DNA from: an uncultured Oscillospiraceae bacterium
GTDB lineage: Bacteria > Bacillota > Clostridia > Oscillospirales > Ruminococcaceae
DNA length: 33,351 nucleotides
Direction of reading: 5' to 3'
Assembly: GCA_902490585.1 (NCBI GenBank)
Contig: CABUEI010000020.1
Location: 1-33,351 of the forward strand
Position 1 is the stretch's first letter; every line of letters starts with the position of its first letter. The position numbers and the translations under genes were made by a program. Positions 7,807-16,112 of the stretch are shown piece after piece. Below the pieces are notes generated by a model. The model searched no databases and was not told the DNA's origin. It saw only the letters and a list, made by a program, of their open reading frames with translations.

Positions 7807-8885
7807 GTATCAGAAATGAATTTGAGAAAATCGACCCTACAGAAAAGCAGAAAAAAGATATTTTCAGACGTATAGAAGAGAGCAGTAAGATAAAGTCCGA
7901 TTTCAGACATCAGCTGATACGCTATACATCGGTAGCGGCGGCATCGGTTGTAGTTGTCGGAACAGCGGCAGTCGGCATTCATTTTGCAACTAGAGGCAAC
8001 GGCATAGATTATACCGTAAGCGGCAATTCATCAGCCACAGTCAGCACTGACGATACTTCCGTAAGCAGAGTGAATGACAACAAATCCGATGTTTCGGACG
8101 TGGGAAGCAAGGCGGACGACAGTAAAGCCGATGATTCGAACGCAGAAAATCCGTCAAGCAGTAATGATAGCTTGTCTGATTCCTCAAACCCGGAAAGCTA
8201 TGTGGACTCATCTGTTGATAATGAAACAGAGCCTGAAATAACAACTGACGATTACGGAAATGTACTGATCAACAAGGCTCTTTATAACAAAATAATGAAC
8301 GATGAGCTTTCCGATGACGAATTTGCAAATCTGGTCGAGTATGTGTATAAAGGCAATTGCTTTATGAACGAAGAACTAAACGAGCTTGTAAAAGCAAGAA
8401 CCGAATACAATAAAACAATGCAACGTACATTCAAAAGATTTATATTGTCAGGCGGATATGAGAACGATGATGAATGGCATATAACACCTGCTACACCCGG
8501 CAACAGCCACAACATGAAAGAGTGGTATGACATCGCTTGTACGCTGTACGCCGATATGCCGGATTATGATATATTCCTGAGCAGATACAGTGAGTATTTC
8601 AAATTCGATGAGCAGGGCAATTTCTACTATACGACAGATAACCCGATTGAGTGTCTGGTCGGCAAAAAAATGCCATTTGACGCACCGTCATACAATCTTT
8701 TTGATGTGGCACCACACTGTTTCGCAGTTAATGAAAGCACAACCGGCGGAGCAGGATTGAGTATCGGTGTTCTCTGGTTCGACAGTATCGGCACTGACGG
8801 GTCAACCTACAGACTGGAGATTGCTTACTTTGATATAACAGAAACATCGGAAGGCTACAGATTTATTAGGAACGAAAACAGTTAA
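7803..8885 (+). CDS. Putative membrane anti-sigma factor with Ser/Asp-rich linker and unknown outer domain
   Basis: The 360-residue protein starts with a charged cytoplasmic segment (EKQKKDIFRRIEESSKIK) and has one membrane span at about 42-62 (SVAAASVVVVGTAAVGIHFA). A low-complexity Ser/Asp/Asn-rich stretch follows to about residue 145, then an outer domain of about 210 residues with a NALxxR-like helical start (VLINKALYNKIMNDELSD) and aromatic beta-rich C-terminal part (LSIGVLWFDSIG). Its gene overlaps the preceding ECF sigma gene by 4 bp, which with the single span argues for an anti-sigma or sensor role. I do not recognise the outer domain. It could instead be an effector regulated with the sigma. 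A terminator follows directly. Confidence 0.65.
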   Translation: MSIRNEFEKIDPTEKQKKDIFRRIEESSKIKSDFRHQLIRYTSVAAASVVVVGTAAVGIHFATRGNGIDYTVSGNSSATVSTDDTSVSRVNDNKSDVSDVGSKADDSKADDSNAENPSSSNDSLSDSSNPESYVDSSVDNETEPEITTDDYGNVLINKALYNKIMNDELSDDEFANLVEYVYKGNCFMNEELNELVKARTEYNKTMQRTFKRFILSGGYENDDEWHITPATPGNSHNMKEWYDIACTLYADMPDYDIFLSRYSEYFKFDEQGNFYYTTDNPIECLVGKKMPFDAPSYNLFDVAPHCFAVNESTTGGAGLSIGVLWFDSIGTDGSTYRLEIAYFDITETSEGYRFIRNENS

Positions 8886-8907
8886 AGAATAACCGGGCAG
8901 AAATACG

Positions 8908-8935
8908 AAAGGCAGAGCTACGGCTCTGCCTTTTA
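8908..8935. terminator. Bidirectional terminator between anti-sigma and feo genes
   Basis: AAAGGCAGAGC, loop TACG, then GCTCTGCCTTT, followed by further T on the plus strand. It lies between convergent genes and probably serves both. Confidence 0.85.
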
Positions 8936-8946
8936 CTGTATTCTGT

Positions 8947-9111
8947 TTACTTTTTACCTTTTCGTCCTTTTTTGCAACTGTTACAGCCCTTGCACGCCGA
9001 ACAGTCGCCTGAGCAACCGCCGCCGTTTCTGACAAGATATATAATTACAAGTACGAGGGCGCTCACTATCAGCACAAGCAGAATGATGCTGGGTATATTC
9101 ATCTGTTCCAT
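8947..9111 (-). CDS. FeoB-associated Cys-rich membrane peptide (54 aa)
   Basis: Reading the minus strand from an ATG at 9111 gives 54 residues: a single membrane span (about 7-27, IPSIILLVLIVSALVLVIIY), then GGGCSGDCSACKGCNSC with five cysteines, and a basic tail KKGRKGKK. This is the pattern of the FeoB-associated Cys-rich proteins that follow feoB in Firmicutes; the cysteines may bind ferrous iron near the FeoB pore. It begins 9 bp after the feoB stop, with AAGGTGAG partly overlapping that junction. A second ATG at 9102 (MNIPSII) is possible and better spaced. The gene is cotranscribed with feoB and ends at the 8908-8935 terminator. Confidence 0.85.
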   Translation of the reverse strand: MEQMNIPSIILLVLIVSALVLVIIYLVRNGGGCSGDCSACKGCNSCKKGRKGKK

Positions 9112-9120
9112 GATCTCACC

Positions 9121-11502
9121 TTACACAATGCCGAAAATCATTCCGATACAGCGGACAAGGAATGCCATTACCCAGGCAATACCGCACTGTATAAGTACTG
9201 TTGCGATGGCAGAACGTACACTTCCGAGTTCACGCCTTACCGTTGCGATAGCGGCAACGCACGGGGTATAGAGCAATGTGAACACAAGGAACACAATTGC
9301 CGTGAACGGTGTAAACAGTGTCTGTATCTGTGAAACATCTCCGCCAAGCAGAAGAGTAAGGGTGGAAACAACGCTTTCCTTTGCGGTAAGACCAGTTATA
9401 AGTGCGGTCGACGCTCTCCAGTCGCCGAATCCGAGCGGTGCAAATATCGGGGCGAACAGACTTCCGAGCATTGCAAGCAGGCTGTTTTCGGTGCTGTCGG
9501 CAACATTGAGCCTGATATCAAAAGTCTGTAAAAACCATATAACGATAGATGCGGCAAAGATTACTGTAAACGCTTTTTGTATGAAGTCCTTTGCCTTTTC
9601 CCATATCAGCTGACAGACGCTTTTTGCACCTGGCAGACGGTAGTTGGGCAGTTCCATTACAAAAGGTACAGGTTCGCCGTGAAATACAGTTACTTTCAGT
9701 ATAAGCGAATAGAGAATACCGCAGATTATTCCGAAAAGATACAGTCCTACAAGTACGAGCCAGCGGTACTGCGGTTCAAAGAACGCTCCTGCGATGGTTG
9801 TATATATAAGAATCTTTGCGGAACAGCTCATAAACGGGGTGAGAAGTATTGTCATCTTGCGGTCACGTTCACTCGATAATGTTCTTGTAGCCATTATTGC
9901 AGGTACGGAACAACCGAATCCCATCAGCATCGGCACAAAGCTTCTTCCCGAAAGTCCCAGCTTTCTGAGCGGTCTGTCCATTACAAACGCAACTCTTGCC
10001 ATATAGCCCGTATCTTCAAGGATAGACAGGAAGAAGAACAGCGTTACTATAGTAGGCAGAAAGCTCAGTACACTACCTACGCCGGCGCATATTCCGTCTA
10101 CTACCAGTGAATGTACAACAGGATTTATTTCAAGATATGTAAGTCCGCTGTCTATAAGCCCGGTAAGATAATCTATGCCTATCTGCATAAGGTCAGACAG
10201 CGCCGCACCTATAACAGAGAAAGTCAGGAAGAATACAAGAGCGATTATGCCCAAAAAGCAGGGAACAGCGGTATATTTGCCTGTCAGCAGGCGGTCTATC
10301 GCCATACTGCGTTTATGTTCCTTACTTTCGTGCGGACGTACTACGGTTTCACGGCACAACTTTTCAAGGAACGTGAAACGCATATTTGCAAGCGCAGCCT
10401 CTCTGTCCATGCCTGTTTCCTGTTGCATTATGGAAACAAGGTGGTCGAAAGCGTCGTGCTTTTCTTCGGGGATCGTGATTTTTTCCTTTATCAGCTCATC
10501 GTTTTCAACGAGTTTCGTTGTTGCAAATCTTACGGGAAGTCCTGCCGCCTTGATTTCGGGTTCAAGAAGCGTTGCCGCTGAATGAATACAGCGGTGTACT
10601 GCGGCAATAGGATCATCGGGGTCGTCACTGTCTGCACAGAAGTCCATACGGGCAGGTTTTTCACCGTACCTTGCAATATGTATCGCATGGTCGATAAGCT
10701 CGTCGATACCCTCGTTTTTGACTGCCGATATCGGCACTACGGGTATACCGAGTATACGTTCCAGATCATTTACATGGACAGAACCGCCGTTTGCCTTTAC
10801 CTCGTCCATCATATTGAGGGCAAGCACCATAGGGATACCAAGCTCCATAAGCTGCATTGTGAGGTACAGGTTACGTTCTATATTAGACGCATCAACTATA
10901 TTGATTATACCGCTGAGGTTGTTGTTAAGAAGAAAGTCACGGGTTACTATCTCTTCGCTCGAATACGGCGAGAGCGAGTATATACCGGGCAGGTCCGTAA
11001 CGGTCGCCTCGGGGTGATTTCTGATAGTTCCGTCCTTGCGATCGACTGTTACTCCGGGAAAGTTTCCAACGTGCTGGTTTGAGCCGGTAAGCTGATTGAA
11101 CAGAGTAGTCTTACCGCAGTTCTGATTTCCCGCAAGGGCAAAAGTAAGCGGTGCGCCTTTGGCAAGCACAACTCCGTGTTTCAGTTTCAGCTTTTCGTAC
11201 TGGGCAAGCTCGCCGACACCGGGGTGTGGTGTGTCACTGCGTCTTGCTCCGGCGGTTTTCAGGGTATTGTCTTTTTCATGTACATCCTTTACTGTTACCT
11301 TGCGTGCCTCTTCAAGTCGCAGTGTCAGTTCATAACCACGCACCTCAAACTGAACAGGATCGCCCATCGGGGCTACTTTCTGCAAAGTTATCTCAGCATC
11401 GGGGGTAAGTCCCATATCAAGCAGATGATGCCGTAAAGCGCCGGTGCCACCTACTGTTTCAATATAGGCGCTCTCGCCCGGCTTTAATTCGTCCATTGTC
11501 AT
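9121..11502 (-). CDS. feoB: Ferrous iron transporter FeoB with fused N-terminal FeoA domain
   Basis: The 793-residue protein begins with a FeoA SH3-like domain (about 1-75: LKPGESAYIETVGGTGALRH, then a DMGLTPDAEITL turn). A G-protein domain follows, with G1 GNQNCGKTT (about 125-133), VGNFPGVTV, G3 DLPG (about 170-173), G4 NMMD (about 230-233) and G5 SAVKNEG. The membrane part has the Gate-type segments GFGCSVPAIMATRTL and the later TPCVAAIATVRRE motif; cysteines in the two segments are conserved in FeoB pores. It takes up ferrous iron across the cytoplasmic membrane. In most species FeoA is a separate protein, so the fusion is a domain-level point of interest. The start has GGAGGA upstream. 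Expression comes from a strong promoter at 11717-11745 through a leader of about 200 nt. No separate feoA or feoC is present. Confidence 0.96.
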   Translation of the reverse strand: MTMDELKPGESAYIETVGGTGALRHHLLDMGLTPDAEITLQKVAPMGDPVQFEVRGYELTLRLEEARKVTVKDVHEKDNTLKTAGARRSDTPHPGVGELAQYEKLKLKHGVVLAKGAPLTFALAGNQNCGKTTLFNQLTGSNQHVGNFPGVTVDRKDGTIRNHPEATVTDLPGIYSLSPYSSEEIVTRDFLLNNNLSGIINIVDASNIERNLYLTMQLMELGIPMVLALNMMDEVKANGGSVHVNDLERILGIPVVPISAVKNEGIDELIDHAIHIARYGEKPARMDFCADSDDPDDPIAAVHRCIHSAATLLEPEIKAAGLPVRFATTKLVENDELIKEKITIPEEKHDAFDHLVSIMQQETGMDREAALANMRFTFLEKLCRETVVRPHESKEHKRSMAIDRLLTGKYTAVPCFLGIIALVFFLTFSVIGAALSDLMQIGIDYLTGLIDSGLTYLEINPVVHSLVVDGICAGVGSVLSFLPTIVTLFFFLSILEDTGYMARVAFVMDRPLRKLGLSGRSFVPMLMGFGCSVPAIMATRTLSSERDRKMTILLTPFMSCSAKILIYTTIAGAFFEPQYRWLVLVGLYLFGIICGILYSLILKVTVFHGEPVPFVMELPNYRLPGAKSVCQLIWEKAKDFIQKAFTVIFAASIVIWFLQTFDIRLNVADSTENSLLAMLGSLFAPIFAPLGFGDWRASTALITGLTAKESVVSTLTLLLGGDVSQIQTLFTPFTAIVFLVFTLLYTPCVAAIATVRRELGSVRSAIATVLIQCGIAWVMAFLVRCIGMIFGIV

Positions 11503-11607
11503 TTTGACAATTCCTCCGTGACATAAATTATATGTTTATATCTGCATATTGCATTTGCCGAGAATGACGTATTATGTCGGAAAATGCGAATTTCCGGGCT
11601 TAAATAT

Positions 11608-11632
11608 AACCTGTCGCAAAAACCGACAGGTT
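11608..11632. promoter_or_regulatory. Hairpin in the feoB leader
   Basis: AACCTGTCG and its complement CGACAGGTT enclose CAAAAAC. On the plus strand T-rich sequence follows, like a terminator, but no plus-strand gene precedes it. On the minus strand it lies in the feoB leader about 105 bp before the start and lacks a good T-run. Either a structural element of the leader or a relic terminator. Confidence 0.45.
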
Positions 11633-11716
11633 TTTATTGTCCGTCAAAAATGCAGACGTTTTCAGACTAAGTGTAAAATTTATACAGCTGTTAGATACAG
11701 CTAATCGTTTGATATA

Positions 11717-11745
11717 AGTATAGCATGGCAGGAGTTACTAGTCAA
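11717..11745 (-). promoter_or_regulatory. Strong sigma-A promoter of the feoB operon
   Basis: TTGACT (11740-11745), a 17-bp spacer and TATACT (11717-11722) on the minus strand. The predicted start site is about 200 bp before the feoB ATG. I see no clear Fur-type box over it, so the iron control is not explained. Confidence 0.8.
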
Positions 11746-11783
11746 GAAAAAAATGGTTATATTAAACTAACCGAATGGCTTTG

Positions 11784-11960
11784 CTATGCGGAATTTCGGC
11801 TGTCAGTAAAAGGGAAAAGCCGCACAGGGCGGCTTTCTGAAAATCTTAAATTGAGAGCTGAAAACCAGCCTGATGCGAATACATTGTAAGCCATCATTAT
11901 GAAGCTTGTGGCAACTATGGCAAAACCGTGTGTTGCTATACTTTTTCCAATTATACTGTG
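11784..11960 (-). pseudogene. Eroded C-terminal end of a MATE-family efflux transporter
   Basis: The minus strand between stops at 11961-11963 and 11784-11786 encodes GKSIATHGFAIVATSF followed by IMMAYNVFASGWFSALN. This resembles the late membrane helices of MATE drug/sodium antiporters (a pattern like FMGFNVFASGFFTALNNG). There is no start codon with a ribosome-binding site, and the frame is only 58 codons. The similarity ends at about 11850, just before a hairpin at 11816-11836 with a T-rich tail on the minus strand, which may be the old terminator. It reads as a decayed relic, judged from memory of the family pattern only. Confidence 0.4.
11816..11836 (-). terminator. Terminator-like hairpin after the MATE remnant
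   Basis: AAAGCCGC, loop ACAGG, GCGGCTTT; on the minus strand followed by TTCCCTTTT. Shields the feoB promoter region from upstream minus-strand transcription. Confidence 0.5.
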
Positions 11961-12154
11961 CTACTGCTGTAAAATGGAAATTTGAGAAGTCGATTTATGA
12001 ACAATTAAAAAATGAACTGTGATTATCGTTTTATTTAGGAACATAGTTTTTCATCATTTTTATTGTCTATTTGTAACTGGTTGATTCACGGAATTTTGCG
12101 TGGAATACGACAGTAGATAAAATATTACCTCTGTGATAATATTAAAAACAATAA

Positions 12155-12201
12155 ACGAAATGTGTAATTCTTTGTCGGTTTTGCCGCTTTTCACATTTCG
12201 T
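12155..12201. repeat. 10-bp inverted repeat upstream of the 990-residue gene
   Basis: ACGAAATGTG (12155-12164) and CACATTTCGT (12192-12201) are separated by 27 bp, centred about 70 bp before the ATG at 12248. It may be an operator or a leader hairpin. The rest of 11961-12247 is AT-rich and I see no gene and no clean promoter in it. Confidence 0.4.
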
Positions 12202-12247
12202 ATATCGTAACGCCGTAAGGCTGTAATATTGAAACGGAGGAAATCAG

Positions 12248-15220
12248 ATGCAAGCGAGAGATTTAAAAAGTATTATCGAAAGTGAAAATCATGAACTGAA
12301 AACTCAGTTCTGCAATGTTCCGTTTACAATTACTCCTGACAGGAACATTTATAACATTATCAGAAACAAGTACAAGGAACTGGCTCTTGAAGCGCAGACG
12401 AAATTCGCAGAGATAAACGAGCAGTTTGAGGATCTTGACGATCTTATAAACAATGCTCCGAGCGCTTTTGTATACTGCATTGAAAAGGCTCTGCTCGAGC
12501 TGATACAGGATATAATCAGCGTGGATATTTATACAATAGATAAGGACGCAGTTGTTAATATGGCTTTTGACGGCGTGTATTTTGATGAGTTCACCGATGC
12601 GTTCAAGGTAATTGATAAAAAGTACGAAAAGATACTCACGGACCTTAACGATGCGGAATATGCCAGAGAACTCAGAAAAGAGAGCAGACCCCGTTGGCAG
12701 TCGGCTACATTCGGCGGAAACGCCATAAACGCATGGTCAAATCAGCTCGATGCAACAGCGATGAATATCACCGAGGGCATAGCTCACAGCCTTGTCAATG
12801 CGGTCGGAAATATGATGAGCCGCAGTTACGCCCGTTCGCAGATAAAGGAACTTTTCAACACCATGAGTTTGCGTCAGGACATGGTTAACAGTGTTTACGA
12901 TTCCTGTTTCAATCTTCACCTGCTGTTGCTTGATATAGTAGAGAAGAACACTCCCATAAAGTTTGCAGGTACCGTAAGTGCGTCCGATACGCAGAAAGCA
13001 CAGGCGATGTTCAACAACATGATGTCAATAAGCCTTCCGCCCGAGAAACGTGACGCCTTTATCGTGCAGATATTCGAGCTCGACCCTTACGAAGACAGCT
13101 TCTATTCAAAGCTGATTGATACAATGGGGGATGCCGATGATTCTATAGGGAAATTCTCAGAGTTTTTCGGCGTGAATATATTTGATATCAAGAATGACAT
13201 CCTTGCACGTTTTGTGAATGACAATATAGGCGAAACCGAAGAGGATGCCGTGAAGTGTAAAGAACTTATGGAAGAGTATGCCGCAAAGATAGGTCTCAGC
13301 ACCGTGCAGATTGTACAGGCGAGAAATATAGTTGATGAGCGTCTGAAGTATTTCAACGACCTTTACTGCACCGTTGACGGAGTTCTCATGGACTCAAGAA
13401 CAGAAGCGGATCTTGCAAGAGAAGAACTTCCGCAGATTACGGCGATATTTGAAACGGTGACAAAGCCTACCGACAAGTCCGACCTTGATTATGAAAACGA
13501 CCTTATCGAAAAAAGAAAACAGATAGATTCGTTCAAGACAAAAGTAAAAGACAAATACCTTGAAACTATAGACGGATTGCTTGCGGATTTTGACAAACTT
13601 TTCAGAAAAGAGGGCAAATTCGACCGTAGCCTGACAAGAGAAGAAGCAGGAGCGATAAGAGCCTTTGAATATGTAAGAGGTATGAGGATAACATCTTTTG
13701 AAGAGCGTGACAATGCTGTTAAGATGCTGACCGAACGTTTGTCGCACCTCGGCATAACCGAAGCACAGGCTGAAAACGCTTACGCTTATCTTGATGAAGT
13801 TGAAAAGAACCTTTGCGTAATTGACGGAATACAGTTTGCAAACAGAGAAGAAGCTTTAAAAGCCACCGCAGAGCTTAACGAGATAACAGCAATAGTAAAT
13901 GCCATTCCTAAGCCCGACAAGAACAGCGTTCTTCCGTATGAGAAAATGCTTGATGATACAAAGGCAAAGCTCGAAGCTTACGAAACCGCCGTAAAAAACA
14001 AGTATATTGATATAATTGAGCAATACAAGGCAAAGTTTGACACAACATTCCGCACAGTAGGATTTACGGTGTATGAAACAAGAAAAGAAGCGGCGGCACA
14101 AAGAGCACTTAATTTTGCAAAGAGCGTGATTCCCAAGGGTTACACAGATCAGGATCTGATAAGCGCAAGACAAAAGGTTGATGAATTTCTGCTAACGGTC
14201 GGAATAACCTTTGAGGAAGCCGAGCAGTTGGCAGAACTGTTCAGACAGTGCTATCTTAATGTCAACACCGTTGACGGAATTGCTTTCAACAGCAAGGAAG
14301 AAGCGGAAGCGGCAAGAGCCGAACTCGCAGAAATTACCGCTATCATGAGCGATGTCCCGAAACCGAACCCAGACCTTCTTCTTGATTACGAGCAGAAACT
14401 GTTTGATGTAAAATCAAAGCTTGAAAGCTACAAGACGCCCGTAAAGGATAAGTACATTGCGATAATTGCCGATTATATAACAAAGTTCGACACGACGTTC
14501 AAGTCAACTGGAGCATTTTCAAAGGCTGAAACACGTCAGCAGGCGGCACAGATAAGAGCTTTGAAACTTGTAAAATCAATTGTTCCGGCAGGTTGCACTT
14601 ATGACGATATCGACAAGGCGACAAAAGCGCTTGACGACACATTGCCAAAGCTCGGTATAGACAAGTCGCTTGCAACCGATGCGACAGAATACATACAGGC
14701 TCAGGAAGACAAACTCAATACAGTTGACGGTGTAGTTATGCCCGACAGGGAGAATACAGCCCTTGCCAAAAAGGAGCTTGAAGAGATACAGAACATCATG
14801 TTCAAGGTTACACCTCCTCAGAACGAGCCCTTGCTTAGCTATGAAAAGAATCTGCTTGAAATTGAGGATAAACTGTCGCAGTTCACAACTCCCGTAAAGG
14901 ATAAGTATATAGGCATAATCAAAAAGCATCTGGTTGATTTCGACGAAAAGTTCAGAAAGGTATCGCTTATCAAAACAGCCGCAACAAGAGAAGAAGCGGC
15001 AAAGGAAAGGGCTCTTAAATTTGTAAAGGGTAAAACCTACAACACCGTTACCGATGTCAATAACGCAAGAACAGAACTTGCAGGGCTTCTCCCCGAACTC
15101 GGCATTACATCCGAACAGGCGACCGAGGCAAACGAATATCTCACAAACATCGAAAACAAACTGAACGGAACGGTGCCCCAGTCAAAGCTCAAAGGCGTTT
15201 TCGGTATGTTCAAGAAGTAA
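12248..15220 (+). CDS. Large cytoplasmic protein with four ~150-residue repeats, function unknown
   Basis: The 990-residue protein has no signal peptide or membrane segment. Residues 1 to about 370 are unique, mostly helical, with a Gly/Asn-rich patch near 155-200 (FGGNAINAWSNQLD, MMSRSY). Four tandem repeats follow. Each starts with a variant of TVDGVxFxxREEAxxAxxEL (Asp at about 377, 526, 676 and 827), followed by a Pro-rich turn (KPxxDxxLDYE), KDKYIxII, FDxxFR, TREEAAxxRALKFVK and LGITxxQA. The period is close to 150 residues. The C-terminus ends GVFGMFKK. The repeats look like helical spacer modules of a scaffold or filament. GGAGGAAA precedes the ATG. It stands alone with its own terminator, between feo and ssrA. 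I do not know a named family for it. Confidence 0.85.
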   Translation: MQARDLKSIIESENHELKTQFCNVPFTITPDRNIYNIIRNKYKELALEAQTKFAEINEQFEDLDDLINNAPSAFVYCIEKALLELIQDIISVDIYTIDKDAVVNMAFDGVYFDEFTDAFKVIDKKYEKILTDLNDAEYARELRKESRPRWQSATFGGNAINAWSNQLDATAMNITEGIAHSLVNAVGNMMSRSYARSQIKELFNTMSLRQDMVNSVYDSCFNLHLLLLDIVEKNTPIKFAGTVSASDTQKAQAMFNNMMSISLPPEKRDAFIVQIFELDPYEDSFYSKLIDTMGDADDSIGKFSEFFGVNIFDIKNDILARFVNDNIGETEEDAVKCKELMEEYAAKIGLSTVQIVQARNIVDERLKYFNDLYCTVDGVLMDSRTEADLAREELPQITAIFETVTKPTDKSDLDYENDLIEKRKQIDSFKTKVKDKYLETIDGLLADFDKLFRKEGKFDRSLTREEAGAIRAFEYVRGMRITSFEERDNAVKMLTERLSHLGITEAQAENAYAYLDEVEKNLCVIDGIQFANREEALKATAELNEITAIVNAIPKPDKNSVLPYEKMLDDTKAKLEAYETAVKNKYIDIIEQYKAKFDTTFRTVGFTVYETRKEAAAQRALNFAKSVIPKGYTDQDLISARQKVDEFLLTVGITFEEAEQLAELFRQCYLNVNTVDGIAFNSKEEAEAARAELAEITAIMSDVPKPNPDLLLDYEQKLFDVKSKLESYKTPVKDKYIAIIADYITKFDTTFKSTGAFSKAETRQQAAQIRALKLVKSIVPAGCTYDDIDKATKALDDTLPKLGIDKSLATDATEYIQAQEDKLNTVDGVVMPDRENTALAKKELEEIQNIMFKVTPPQNEPLLSYEKNLLEIEDKLSQFTTPVKDKYIGIIKKHLVDFDEKFRKVSLIKTAATREEAAKERALKFVKGKTYNTVTDVNNARTELAGLLPELGITSEQATEANEYLTNIENKLNGTVPQSKLKGVFGMFKK

Positions 15221-15253
15221 TAATCCTGTACCGACATAAAAATCATATAAAAT

Positions 15254-15286
15254 TATCCCACACTTTGCCATGTGGGATATTTTATG
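15254..15286 (+). terminator. Terminator of the four-repeat protein gene
   Basis: ATCCCACA (15255-15262), loop CTTTGCCA, TGTGGGAT (15271-15278), followed by ATTTTATGCTTTTTAT. It lies 35 bp after the stop codon. Confidence 0.75.
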
Positions 15287-15344
15287 CTTTTTATACTACC
15301 GTACACAAAAAATCCCACACCCATATATATGAGCGTGGAAAAAA

Positions 15345-15695
15345 TGGTGGAGCCGAGGAGAATCGAACTCCTGTCCGAAAACCGATCCGCCAACCTTTCT
15401 ACACGCTTAGTGAAGTCTTTTGAAATTCCCTTTCTCCTCTCCGGCTCACAGGATAGAAGTCCGGTAGTCCTTTGATGTGTTGACGGTTACAGGACTCTCA
15501 CCGAAAACATTGGCTGTTAGTCGACGCCCTTTATAGAGCCACAGCGCTCTCTACAAGGACGGTAGCGCACTTAGGCAGCTACTAATTCAGATCTATTGTC
15601 TGCGTTTAATTTTAAAAATGCCCCGTTTAAAGAGATTAGGCGATCTCTGCGTGCTTAGCCGGGTTCACAACCCCCGTCGAAACCTTTACGGCCCC
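15345..15695 (-). ncRNA. ssrA: Transfer-messenger RNA (tmRNA)
   Basis: On the minus strand the 5' end GGGGCCGUAAAGGUUUCGAC pairs with the 3' end CGGCUCC-ACCA to form the seven-pair alanine-type acceptor stem (one G-U). The T-arm GGACAGGAGUUCGAUUCUCC is next to the 3' end, and the CCA is encoded. Total length is 351 nt, usual for one-piece tmRNA. The tag ORF lies at 15571-15603: from the resume codon GCA it reads ADNRSELVAA then UAA. A typical tag is 10-11 residues, starts A-(N/D)-N and ends (L/V)AA, so this fits, though the middle RSE is more charged than usual. tmRNA with SmpB rescues ribosomes stalled on broken mRNAs and marks the products for proteolysis. smpB is not in the window. Confidence 0.97.
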
Positions 15696-15711
15696 GTTTG
15701 TTTGGATAATT

Positions 15712-15740
15712 ATTGTAGCACAAAGAGCGGGGTTTGTCAA
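15712..15740 (-). promoter_or_regulatory. Promoter of ssrA
   Basis: TTGACA (15735-15740), 17 bp, TACAAT (15712-15717) on the minus strand, placing the start 10-20 bp before the mature 5' end of tmRNA. It lies in the 71 bp between the immunity-like gene and ssrA. Confidence 0.85.
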
Positions 15741-15766
15741 GCGGGAAATGTCGGTTTATCGGTTGA

Positions 15767-16111
15767 TTACCCGTCAATCGAAAAATAAAGTAATTTATCA
15801 AGTAAGCCGGAATATTCGATTGTGAAAATGTGCTCGTCATCAAGTTCTTGTTCTGTGTAAATCAGTTGGCCGATATCAAGGTCAATTGTCGGTTTTCCAA
15901 GCCCGGAAGAAAGTTCGTCTTCACTGATATCCGGAAAGATATCTTTGATTTCTTTACTTATAAAAGCTAGGATATGTTTGAAATTTTTTTGATACGCCTC
16001 AGAAAGCTTCTGAGCTTTTTTTTCTGAATCTGTTTCGGGATTTTCGCAACAGAATGTTATCCCTGAGATTTCACATCTGTAATCCTGTGTGTTACTGTTG
16101 AAAATAAACAT
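15767..16111 (-). CDS. Small acidic protein, putative immunity protein to the LHH nuclease
   Basis: The 114-residue acidic protein has no signal peptide. It has a helical middle (KKAQKLSEAYQKNFKHILAF), then LGKPTIDLD, and ends HIFTIEYSGLLDKLLYFSIDG; the final SIDG is seen in several uncharacterised immunity-like families. Its ATG lies one base after the stop of the nuclease-lipoprotein gene, with GGAGTG overlapping that stop, so it is translationally coupled. Position, size and charge are those of an immunity protein in polymorphic toxin loci. The family was not identified from sequence, so the function is inferred from context. Confidence 0.6.
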   Translation of the reverse strand: MFIFNSNTQDYRCEISGITFCCENPETDSEKKAQKLSEAYQKNFKHILAFISKEIKDIFPDISEDELSSGLGKPTIDLDIGQLIYTEQELDDEHIFTIEYSGLLDKLLYFSIDG

Positions 16112-16112
16112 T

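Noticed and set aside
11503..11716. A NiCo (metal) riboswitch in the feoB leader.
   Set aside because: I could not find its conserved four-helix junction motifs by eye; only a generic hairpin is clear.
15272..15475. A plus-strand reading frame at the 3' side of tmRNA.
   Set aside because: It lies opposite the tmRNA acceptor/T-arm region, has no ribosome-binding site, and its product is low-complexity tRNA-like translation.
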